From positions 2,551,687-2,615,686 of the forward strand of contig NZ_KB910518.1 in NCBI RefSeq assembly GCF_000374185.1: DNA of 64,000 bases, written 5' to 3'. The stretch's first letter is position 1; each line of letters begins with the position of its first letter. The stretch is from Paenibacillus sp. HW567. GTDB taxonomy: Bacteria > Bacillota > Bacilli > Paenibacillales > Paenibacillaceae. The notes under the pieces are model-generated. The model did no database searches, was not told the origin of the DNA, and saw only the letters and a program-made list of their open reading frames with translations. Made by a program: the position numbers and the translations under genes. Positions 1 through 6,826 of this stretch are shown in pieces.

Positions 1-2
1 GC

Positions 3-638
3 AGCGCTGTGTCTTCTGCCCCTCCCGCCAATCCTTCGCCTGCTGTGACAATAGCACCCTCCTCTGGAATTCAAGCTAACAGCAGCAACGCAACACCAGC
101 TCCGGCTGCCGCAAACGCACTGGCGTCCCCCTCTGCATCGCCAAACAAGAGTACACCGATCAGCGAGGCGATTGGAATTGCCAAAAGCTATGCCGTCATG
201 CCTCCTGCGAAAGCCGCCGCAATATTGCAAAAACAATCCACGGAGGAAATCATCTATACTATGGCTGAAATGTCTTCGAGCGAACGTGCACATATCTGGA
301 GCAAGATGGACCCGGCTAAGGTCGCAGAGACATCCTTTCAATTGAAAAGCAACTCTGACTGGACGGAACAGGAAATTGCCAGGCTTCAGCAGAAGGTCAA
401 TCAGATCAAACAACAGGAGCTGCAGCAAACCTCCTCGAAGGAGCTTGCCTTAACCTATTCTCAAATGCCCCCTGCTGCGGCAGCCAAGCTCATTGACCGG
501 ATGCTGCAAACTGATAAAGCTAAGACGCTGGCTGTTATGAAAGTGATGGACAACACTGTACGATCCCAAATTTTAACGATCATGGCGCAGGATCAGACTC
601 TAATGGAATCAGCAGCTCTTATAGTTCAAACACTATAA
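3..638 (+). CDS. MotE/MgtE_N-like protein, C-terminal part (cut by window start)
   Basis: The reading frame is open to the first base, so this is the 3' part of a longer gene; the GTG at 9 is probably internal. About 50 residues of Pro/Ala/Ser-rich low-complexity linker are followed by two helical repeats of MgtE N-terminal type. One starts around SYAVMPPAKAAAILQ, the other around TYSQMPPAAAAKLIDRM, and a short charged, coiled-coil-like stretch separates them. This arrangement is known from MotE/YlxF-type proteins of flagellar operons, where a membrane segment and coiled coil precede the MgtE_N repeats; those would lie upstream here. The next gene encodes a DedA protein, not the flagellar FliK usually seen, so a flagellar role is only inferred. 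It could be another MgtE_N-containing scaffold protein. Confidence 0.65.
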   Translation, partial: SAVSSAPPANPSPAVTIAPSSGIQANSSNATPAPAAANALASPSASPNKSTPISEAIGIAKSYAVMPPAKAAAILQKQSTEEIIYTMAEMSSSERAHIWSKMDPAKVAETSFQLKSNSDWTEQEIARLQQKVNQIKQQELQQTSSKELALTYSQMPPAAAAKLIDRMLQTDKAKTLAVMKVMDNTVRSQILTIMAQDQTLMESAALIVQTL

Positions 639-673
639 TCAATTCAATTCGAATAGAAAAGGATGGGATTAAA

Positions 674-1276
674 ATGGGAGATATCATTCAACGGATTTTG
701 GAATTTATCACAGGTATGGGGTACTGGGGGATCTTACTGGGACTGGCACTTGAGGTAATTCCAAGTGAAATCGTATTGGCTTATGCAGGGTATCTGGTCT
801 ATCAGGGGCAAATCAATCTGATTGAGGCCGTAATCTTCGGAACTATTGGATGTCTTCTGCAGCAGGTTATTTTATATGCAATTGGTCTGTATGGAGGAAG
901 AGCCTTTGTGGACAAGTACGGAAAGTACCTGCATATCAAAACCAAGCATGTGGATTTGACGGAACGCTGGTTCCAGAAGTATGGTGTGGGTGTAGTTTTC
1001 ACCTCTCGCTTTATTCCGGTTGTCCGTCAAGCGATCTCTATTCCCGCAGGTATCGCCAAAATGAATATGGTCAAATTCTTGGTGTTTTCAGGACTTGCTT
1101 CTGTCCCTTGGGCGATTTTATTTGTATCGCTGGGCAAGACGCTGGGCGAAAATTGGAAGAACATCAATGAGAACGCCGCACCGTATACACGGCCTATTCT
1201 ATGGGGAGCTATCGGTTTAATGCTCATCTATGTCTTGTATAAAGCGTTAACCCGCAAGAAAAAAACGCTGGGGTAA
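674..1276 (+). CDS. DedA family (VTT domain) membrane protein
   Basis: A 200-residue integral membrane protein of the DedA/SNARE-associated family. These are proton-motive-force-dependent transporters or flippases implicated in undecaprenyl-phosphate and phospholipid translocation. Visible signatures are the acidic motif LEVIPSE near residue 30, the glycine-rich re-entrant helix around residues 55-75, and the family hallmark FTSRFIPVVRQ near residues 110-120 with its conserved arginines. The remaining segments are strongly hydrophobic and the C-terminus is basic (TRKKK), as expected for a cytoplasmic tail. AAAGGATGG lies just upstream of the ATG. It follows the MotE-like gene by 35 bases and may share its transcript. 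The exact substrate cannot be read from sequence. Confidence 0.9.
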   Translation: MGDIIQRILEFITGMGYWGILLGLALEVIPSEIVLAYAGYLVYQGQINLIEAVIFGTIGCLLQQVILYAIGLYGGRAFVDKYGKYLHIKTKHVDLTERWFQKYGVGVVFTSRFIPVVRQAISIPAGIAKMNMVKFLVFSGLASVPWAILFVSLGKTLGENWKNINENAAPYTRPILWGAIGLMLIYVLYKALTRKKKTLG

Positions 1277-1394
1277 AGTAAAAGCTTCGCATAAACCCTA
1301 GCGTTCTATGTATATGGGAAACAGGCATAGATGAGTGCATTCCAGCCAAATCAAGCCGCGAATTTGCTGCTCAAATGGAGAATATTCTGGAGAC

Positions 1395-2735
1395 CTATGC
1401 CCCTCCCTGCTGAATTAATATACGAAACTCCGTTCCTTTCCCCTCCACGCTAGAGACTGTAATTTCACTGTCATGGGTATCCGCAATCCATTTTACAATA
1501 GACAGCCCTAGTCCAACTCCCGTACGGTCTCTCGCTTTGTCAGCACGATAAAACCGCTCAAAAATATGTGGGAGATCCTCTGCGTTTATCCCGATACCAT
1601 CATCAGAAATGATAATTTCAGTCATGCCTCCACTGTTTTTTGCTGCCACATTCACTGCACCACCGTTCTTGCCGTACTTAATACCATTCTCAATGACATT
1701 TACAAAAAAATGTGTCATGAGACTTTGGTCGGCATAGATAGTTATATTCTTCTCAATATCATTTGTAAGGGTTACGCCGGATCTCGCGGCCAAATTGTAA
1801 AGCTCCTCCATGACAGAATTCACCATATCATTTAGGGGTATCCCTTCTCTGTTAACAGAATAACGCCCTTCATAACCCCGGGTGAGTATAAGAAGCTGTG
1901 AAACGATATGATTCATGCGGCCCGTCTCTCTTTGAATCGCAGTCAGATTCTCAAGATTACCAGAAGTCTGCTCTCCATTCAAAGCGTCCTCTACGCATGC
2001 TATAATGACAGCAATCGGAGTGCGCAATTCATGGGAGGCTGCCGACGAAAACTGGCGCTCGCGTTGAATTGAATTTTCCACTTGATCTAACATAGAGTTA
2101 AAGGCCCATGACAATTCTCCAACCTCATCCTTTGACTCTATAACATTGCTGCGTCGTGAAAAATCACCGGCGCGAATGGAGCGGGCAGTCTCCGTAATTG
2201 CAGCAATTGGCTTTAGCGTATGCCCGGCAATAAAAAATGCACCCAGAGCGGAAATGCAGAGGTACAATGGAACGAGAGCCAAAAGCAATAATCTTAAATT
2301 TCCAAGCGAAGCTGACAACGTAGAGGTGGAACTGCCTGCATACAGAGTGAGTTCTATCCCATTAGAGAAATAGTGCTTTTTGACGATTAACCATCTGATT
2401 CCATTGTGGGTGACCACCATCTGCGAGCCGGTAACTGATTCTTTTCCCATCCAATCCCCATTTCGCTTAGCGTATATGATGTTATTTGCCTCATCTGTTA
2501 TACATACGGAGGCATCGCCTTCCATTTCCATAGTGGTGTTTATTGTCAATTCTCCATCATCCACTTCCAAAACGGATATCATTTGAGAGATTACTAACCC
2601 AAGATCCGATTTCAAGCCTTGATACAGGGAATTTGATACCGTACTATAAACCAACGGAAGTAACATTGCCAGAATCAAGATTGAGAATAGGGAGTACCAC
2701 AACATCATTTTCGTCCGGATTTTCATCCTATGCAT
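1395..2735 (-). CDS. Two-component sensor histidine kinase
   Basis: A 446-residue membrane sensor kinase. A first membrane segment (about residues 12-32) and a second (about 148-170) enclose an extracytoplasmic sensor domain of about 115 residues. A HAMP linker (about 170-222), the dimerisation/phosphoacceptor helix with SHELRTP (His235) and a HATPase domain with N, G1 (DDGIGI) and G2 (GVGLGLSI) boxes follow. The start overlaps the end of the response regulator gene by 8 bases, so the two are translationally coupled. A GAGGGAAG element inside the regulator gene precedes the ATG. The pair diverges from a glycosyltransferase operon, suggesting control of an envelope modification, but the stimulus is unknown. 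The VanS/CssS-like layout is family knowledge, not proof of ligand. Confidence 0.93.
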   Translation of the reverse strand: MHRMKIRTKMMLWYSLFSILILAMLLPLVYSTVSNSLYQGLKSDLGLVISQMISVLEVDDGELTINTTMEMEGDASVCITDEANNIIYAKRNGDWMGKESVTGSQMVVTHNGIRWLIVKKHYFSNGIELTLYAGSSTSTLSASLGNLRLLLLALVPLYLCISALGAFFIAGHTLKPIAAITETARSIRAGDFSRRSNVIESKDEVGELSWAFNSMLDQVENSIQRERQFSSAASHELRTPIAVIIACVEDALNGEQTSGNLENLTAIQRETGRMNHIVSQLLILTRGYEGRYSVNREGIPLNDMVNSVMEELYNLAARSGVTLTNDIEKNITIYADQSLMTHFFVNVIENGIKYGKNGGAVNVAAKNSGGMTEIIISDDGIGINAEDLPHIFERFYRADKARDRTGVGLGLSIVKWIADTHDSEITVSSVEGKGTEFRILIQQGGA

Positions 2736-3405
2736 TTTCTTCCCTCATGACATAACCGAAGCCCCGTATGGTATGAATCAGTTTCGCTGAAAAGTCCTTG
2801 TCTACCTTATTACGTAAATAACGAATGTACACATCTACTATGTTGGAATCGTAATTAAATTCATAATTCCACACATGATCGGAAATTTGTGACCGTGTTT
2901 GAATGTGGCCTTGATTTCGCAGCAAGTATTCCAGAAGCGCATATTCTTTGGATGTCAGCAAAATGGACTGTCCAGCCCTCATTACAGTGTGGGTTGCTGT
3001 ATTTAACATCAAGTCGGCCAGTTTTAACACAATTTCCTTTGTATCTCCGCTGCGCCGAAGCAAGGCCCGCAAACGTGCCGACAATTCTTCGAATGAAAAT
3101 GGCTTGGTCAGATAATCGTCCGCCCCGGCATCCAGCCCTGTCACCCGATCTGTAATGGAGTCTTTGGCAGTTAGAACCATGACTGGAGACACATTGCCGT
3201 AACTACGAAGCTCCCGCAGGATGGAGATCCCGTCTTTCTTCGGAAGCATTAAGTCTAGAATTATACAATCATATTCTAAGGCTCTTGCATAATTCAGACC
3301 CTCCTCGCCATCATAGCAGCCATCCACTGAATGACCTACTTCTTTCAAACGTTTGGAGAGAATACGGTGTAGTGCAGTGTCATCCTCGATTACTAAAATT
3401 CTCAT
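2728..3405 (-). CDS. OmpR/PhoB-family response regulator
   Basis: A 225-residue response regulator. The receiver domain (1-115) has the acidic pocket Glu7-Asp8-Asp9, phospho-acceptor Asp51 (LDLMLPKKDG), Thr79 and Lys101. The C-terminal winged helix (about 128-222) has the LTSKEYALLEYL and DVYIRYLRNKVD segments typical of OmpR-type DNA binders. It is cotranscribed with the overlapping kinase gene. Upstream, between it and the divergent glycosyltransferase operon, are two direct copies of TCTCATTTT spaced 22 bases, the arrangement OmpR-family dimers usually recognise, so autoregulation and control of the neighbouring operon are likely. Confidence 0.95.
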   Translation of the reverse strand: MRILVIEDDTALHRILSKRLKEVGHSVDGCYDGEEGLNYARALEYDCIILDLMLPKKDGISILRELRSYGNVSPVMVLTAKDSITDRVTGLDAGADDYLTKPFSFEELSARLRALLRRSGDTKEIVLKLADLMLNTATHTVMRAGQSILLTSKEYALLEYLLRNQGHIQTRSQISDHVWNYEFNYDSNIVDVYIRYLRNKVDKDFSAKLIHTIRGFGYVMREENA

Positions 3406-3425
3406 GCAACAGCTAACTCCTTTCG

Positions 3426-3467
3426 AAATGAGAAAATCTCATTTTCTCTTCATGGTCCTCTCATTTT
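3426..3467. promoter_or_regulatory. Candidate response-regulator binding site
   Basis: TCTCATTTT occurs at 3437-3445 and again at 3459-3467, a 22-base period (two helical turns). An inverted copy (AAATGAGA) sits at 3426-3433. It lies in the 105-base gap between the response regulator and the glycosyltransferase gene, so it could serve both promoters. Binding by the neighbouring OmpR-type regulator is inferred from the repeat geometry. Confidence 0.5.
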
Positions 3468-3510
3468 GCTCCCTTATGCTAAAGCTATGATGTAAAGGAG
3501 GACAGCACAG

Positions 3511-4614
3511 ATGAAAGAGTACAACTCAAGCTTTTTAAAAGAAGCAACCCGTTATGTGGTAATCCCAGCTTTTCAGCCGCCGGAGCAACTGGTGAATCTT
3601 GTTCATGACATTACCGCTGCCGGTTACGAGGTGCTTATTGTAAATGATGGAAGCAGCTCGGAATTCGACGCCATGTGGGACATATTGAAGAGTAAGGCAA
3701 CCGTTATTCACCATAGCGTTAATCGGGGAAAGGGAGCTGCCCTCAAGACGGCTTTTCAATATTTATCCGATAATATTTCGGACACTGGGCTTATTGTTAC
3801 GATGGATGCCGATGGTCAGCATTTACCAAAGGATATGGAAGCAGTTATTGAGACGGCGGCTGCCAATGAGCATTCCCTAGTTCTGGGAGTACGGCAATTT
3901 GATAAGACCGTTCCGGCAAGATCGCGATTTGGAAATAAAATAACCCGGGCTGTTTTTTCTGCCGTTAGTAAGGCAAGGGTCAGCGATACACAAACCGGAC
4001 TGCGTGCCTTTGACCACAGCCTATTAGACTTCATGCTGCAAATTCCGGGTGAGCGTTATGAATATGAAATGAATATGCTATTGCAGTGTGATAATCATGG
4101 CATTTCAATGTTGGAGAGGCCGATTGATACAGTCTACCTCGACCGGCAGAATTCACTCTCGCATTTTAATGCAATTAAAGATTCAATAAGAATCTACAGA
4201 ACGATTTTCAAGTTTGCCTCCATCTCCCTGCTTAGCTTTGCGATTGACTATGTTGCTTTTCTGGTATTGGCTTCGCTAACCGCCGCTATTCCGTACCATT
4301 TTATTATCAGCAATATTGTAGCGCGGACCCTCAGTGCGACGGTTAACTACACACTTAACAAGAATACCGTTTTTCATAAAAAGAAAAGTGTAACCCAAAC
4401 GCTACCTCAATACGTGCTGCTTGCCTTCGGCATACTTATTGCGAATAGCATCTTCCTTTCTTTTTTTACCAGAATAGTAGGGTTTCCTCCGTATTTGTCC
4501 AAAATACTGACTGAGCTCTTACTTTTTATCATTAGTTTTCTAGTACAGTCCCTAATAATTTTCAAATCTAAAGATTTCACATCCCAAGCGAACGAGGAAG
4601 TAAAGCATGCATGA
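3511..4614 (+). CDS. GT2 glycosyltransferase fused to GtrA-like membrane domain
   Basis: A 367-residue two-domain protein. Residues 1-225 form a GT-A family 2 transferase with VIPAFQPP, VNDGSSS, NRGKGAALK and the metal-binding DAD (Asp99-Asp101, followed by GQH), like dolichyl/polyprenyl-phosphate mannose or glucose synthases. From about residue 232 there are four hydrophobic helices with GtrA features (FAIDYVAFLVLA, TLNKNTVFHKK), the domain that assists in flipping polyprenyl-phosphate sugars. The predicted role is to make and translocate a lipid-linked sugar used to decorate a cell-wall or extracellular glycan. AAAGGAGG precedes the start. It overlaps the phosphodiester glycosidase gene by 8 bases, forming an operon divergent from the two-component genes. 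Confidence 0.9.
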   Translation: MKEYNSSFLKEATRYVVIPAFQPPEQLVNLVHDITAAGYEVLIVNDGSSSEFDAMWDILKSKATVIHHSVNRGKGAALKTAFQYLSDNISDTGLIVTMDADGQHLPKDMEAVIETAAANEHSLVLGVRQFDKTVPARSRFGNKITRAVFSAVSKARVSDTQTGLRAFDHSLLDFMLQIPGERYEYEMNMLLQCDNHGISMLERPIDTVYLDRQNSLSHFNAIKDSIRIYRTIFKFASISLLSFAIDYVAFLVLASLTAAIPYHFIISNIVARTLSATVNYTLNKNTVFHKKKSVTQTLPQYVLLAFGILIANSIFLSFFTRIVGFPPYLSKILTELLLFIISFLVQSLIIFKSKDFTSQANEEVKHA

Positions 4615-5602
4615 TACAACCAGACTTAGAAGATGGGTTCATATCCTTCTTCTGTTATTTCTTGATGTGGTTTTAGCTACAGTACTTGTGCTGATCGTGT
4701 TTTTTATTGTATATGAGATGCCATCAACATCACCTAACAACTTAACAAATACAAAGAGCATCACTTCCGGTCTTTCGCCAAGCTCCAGTCACTCAGGAGA
4801 AATAACCCATTCATCAGATTGGAGAAGTAAATTTGCCACACACTTTACGAGCAAAATTGTCTCTACTGCTAATTCTTATTCTAGTCCAAATTTGTCAATT
4901 AAAATTTCAAAACATACAATAGGCAACGGTTCAAATACCTTGACTTACTACATTGCTGATATCTATATGGCAGATATAAAGAGTTTTCAGACTCATTTTG
5001 CTAACAACACTTATGACGGGGGCAATCAATCATTAGCAGAGATGAGCAGCGAAGTCGGAGCGATCCTGGCAATGAACGGTGATTCATATAGCTTAAATTT
5101 AAGTCATCTAAACGGGCTCTTAGTAAGAAACGGTACGGTCTATCGCACGAATTTTACCAATGCAGATATCTGCGTACTCTATAAGGATGGAACAATGGTT
5201 ACCAGCAGTCCAAGCAGCTTCAACCCGCAACAGGCTATTAAAAAGGGCGTACTGCAAACATGGGTGTTCGGCCCAAAGCTGCTGGATGAGAATGGACGGG
5301 CCCTTAAGGAATTCAACACCTGGGATTACATTCGAAAAAACCATCCGCGCAGTGCTATAGGATATTTCGAACCTGGGCACTACTCTTTTGTTGTTGCGGA
5401 TGGAAGGCAAGATAATTATTCTAGAGGAATGTTGCTTCCAGAGCTTGCAGCCGTCTTTGAAGATCTTGGTTGTGTCGCGGCCTACAATCTTGACGGTGGC
5501 AACACCACATTTATGACCTTACACAGCGCTGTGGTTAACCACCCTAGTAAACCCTCCAAAAAAATTATGGATAGTGTCTACATTGCTGAACCAACTAACT
5601 AA
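4607..5602 (+). CDS. Phosphodiester glycosidase (NAGPA) family protein
   Basis: A 331-residue protein with one N-terminal membrane anchor (about residues 12-36), a Ser/Thr-rich spacer, and a C-terminal NAGPA domain. NAGPA is the family of the enzyme that removes GlcNAc from GlcNAc-phospho-mannose; bacterial members are annotated as exopolysaccharide biosynthesis or phosphodiester glycosidases. Motifs are AMNGDSYS (about 165), RSAIGYFEPGHY, and the family signature NLDGGNTTFM near the C-terminus, with Asp and two Gly conserved. The domain is predicted outside the membrane. It overlaps the glycosyltransferase gene by 8 bases, so a sugar transfer activity and an activity that could trim or expose sugar phosphodiesters are produced together. 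Confidence 0.85.
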   Translation: MHDTTRLRRWVHILLLLFLDVVLATVLVLIVFFIVYEMPSTSPNNLTNTKSITSGLSPSSSHSGEITHSSDWRSKFATHFTSKIVSTANSYSSPNLSIKISKHTIGNGSNTLTYYIADIYMADIKSFQTHFANNTYDGGNQSLAEMSSEVGAILAMNGDSYSLNLSHLNGLLVRNGTVYRTNFTNADICVLYKDGTMVTSSPSSFNPQQAIKKGVLQTWVFGPKLLDENGRALKEFNTWDYIRKNHPRSAIGYFEPGHYSFVVADGRQDNYSRGMLLPELAAVFEDLGCVAAYNLDGGNTTFMTLHSAVVNHPSKPSKKIMDSVYIAEPTN

Positions 5603-5623
5603 GAAAAATGAGGTGTTTAATTA

Positions 5624-5836
5624 ATGTTTTTTAGAATATTGTCTCATCTTTGTATCGTATTATCCTTCACATTTCTGATTTTTGCCGTGCTCGACTGGTA
5701 CAATCCGATGATGAATTTCACCACCAACGTTGTATCTTATAAAATCCTGCTTGTATTCTGTGTTATTTCTCTCATACTCTCTATCCGGCAGGCAGTGCAA
5801 CCACTCAGAAACAAGGCACCACTAGGATATGATTGA
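5624..5836 (+). CDS. Small two-helix membrane protein
   Basis: A 70-residue protein with two hydrophobic helices (about residues 5-24 and 38-53) joined by a short polar loop containing DWYNPMMNF. A GAGGTG ribosome site lies 8 bases before the ATG, and it starts 21 bases after the glycosidase gene, so it is probably the third gene of that operon. No family is recognised. Its last 32 bases overlap, in convergent orientation, the small gene at 5805-5951. The operon position suggests a membrane partner of the lipid-linked sugar pathway, but this is inference only. Confidence 0.6.
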   Translation: MFFRILSHLCIVLSFTFLIFAVLDWYNPMMNFTTNVVSYKILLVFCVISLILSIRQAVQPLRNKAPLGYD

Positions 5837-5951
5837 GTATGTAATGCTTCTCTTCTTCCGATAAATTCGATTGTTGAAGTAATTGGTATACTTTGCTCTC
5901 AATATCCCTAATCTCCTTTAGAAATTGATCAATTTCATATTGTTCTTTCAT
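5805..5951 (-). CDS. Small 48-residue helical protein, weakly Spo0E-like
   Basis: A short minus-strand frame begins with ATG at 5951 preceded by an unusually strong site (GAGGAGGAG). It encodes 48 residues, highly charged and helical: KEQYEIDQFLKEIRDIES, then VYQLLQQSNLSEEEKHYILN. The pattern of two short amphipathic helices around SNLSEEE recalls aspartyl-phosphate phosphatases of the Spo0E family, but the family signature SQxLD is not present, so the assignment is weak. The C-terminal tail is hydrophobic. It overlaps the end of the convergent membrane-protein gene by 32 bases. The ribosome site is the best evidence that it is translated. Confidence 0.45.
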   Translation of the reverse strand: MKEQYEIDQFLKEIRDIESKVYQLLQQSNLSEEEKHYILNHILVVPCF

Positions 5952-6050
5952 ATAAATCTCCTCCTCAGATCGTCTCTTACGCTTTCAGCAAGCTCAGTAT
6001 AGACACAAAATATAAACTCGCTGTGAAACAATCCTTAAAAAAAAATGAAC

Positions 6051-6074
6051 AAAAAAATCACCCTTACGGGTGAA
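6051..6074 (-). terminator. Rho-independent terminator of YuiD-like gene
   Basis: The stem CACCC/GGGTG (6059-6063 with 6068-6072), loop TTAC, is followed on the minus strand by seven T residues (A run 6051-6057). It lies about 45 bases past the stop of the YuiD-like gene. Confidence 0.8.
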
Positions 6075-6117
6075 TAGGCTAAGTGTGTCTAAGCAAATTA
6101 TACACATGAACAATAAA

Positions 6118-6564
6118 TCAGCCCAAATAATATAATCCATAACTGGTTAACGCACCTAATATTAGTCCAGCCAGTACTTCCATAGGACGATGCCCAAGAA
6201 GCTCCTTCAGATGGACCGCTGTCGTCTCTCCTTTAGTTATTTCTGAAAGGTTATAGGTTATCTGGTTTAGTACAGAAGCATGTATTCCGGCATGACGCCG
6301 GACACCTGCTGCATCGTACATCGTAATCGCACATACGACAGCGGCAATCGCAAACAAAGAGGATCTGTATCCATCGAGTATCCCTATAGATGCCGCAAGT
6401 GAGGCGACAGCAGCAGAATGAGAACTAGGCATTCCTCCCGTGCTGAAGGCGAGTGCCGGATTCCACGATCTATTTATAAATAGATTCAAGGGGACCTTGA
6501 TCACTTGAGCCAGAATCATAGCGATTAAGGCTGAGAAAAGAGGAAAATTATAAAATGCATGCAA
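6118..6564 (-). CDS. Divergent PAP2 / DUF212 (YuiD-like) membrane protein
   Basis: An integral membrane protein of about 148 residues related to B. subtilis YuiD, the DUF212 divergent PAP2 group. The phosphatase-like signature is visible as GGMPSSHSAAVASLA and as DAAGVRRHAGIHASVLN, with helices between. The LLGHRPMEVLAGLILG segment near the C-terminus is typical. The start is taken as TTG at 6564, which has AGGAGG nine bases upstream and gives the family-like N-terminus HAFYNFPLFSALI. The frame can extend to an ATG at 6633, but no ribosome site supports it. The substrate is not established for this family; an undecaprenyl-phosphate or phospholipid phosphatase role is speculation. Confidence 0.85.
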   Translation of the reverse strand: MHAFYNFPLFSALIAMILAQVIKVPLNLFINRSWNPALAFSTGGMPSSHSAAVASLAASIGILDGYRSSLFAIAAVVCAITMYDAAGVRRHAGIHASVLNQITYNLSEITKGETTAVHLKELLGHRPMEVLAGLILGALTSYGLYYLG

Positions 6565-6752
6565 TGTAATAAGCCTCCTGCCATGAACTTGTAATGTTTT
6601 ATTAATCGTAAGGCAAAAGTATAAACTGGTCATGAAACATATCTTAACCGTTTATTAATTTGCATGTTGGCTGATCATACCCCTGAAGGAATCCGGCCCC
6701 AAGTTAAAGGTTGTGTTTTCACCGTCAATGCGCATCGCCCATGCTGGATGTA

Positions 6753-6778
6753 CAAAAAAGCCGCTAATTTAGCGGCTC
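6753..6778 (-). terminator. Rho-independent terminator of MacB/FtsX operon
   Basis: Eight-base-pair stem AGCCGCTA/TAGCGGCT (6759-6766 and 6770-6777) followed on the minus strand by a T run (A run 6754-6759). It sits about 50 bases past the end of the ABC permease gene. Confidence 0.85.
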
Positions 6779-6826
6779 TCAATGGGACTATGTTCTTGTC
6801 GGCTAACAATTATACCGGTTTAGGTA

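Noticed and set aside
850..1170. 106-codon plus-strand frame inside the DedA gene
   Set aside because: Shadow in another phase of a clear membrane-protein gene; its translation has no family-like features.
1286..1413. Apparent coding tail (…REFAAQMENILETYAP…) after the DedA gene
   Set aside because: Could be a gene remnant, but there is no start and no recognisable family, and it runs into the kinase gene end; too weak to annotate.
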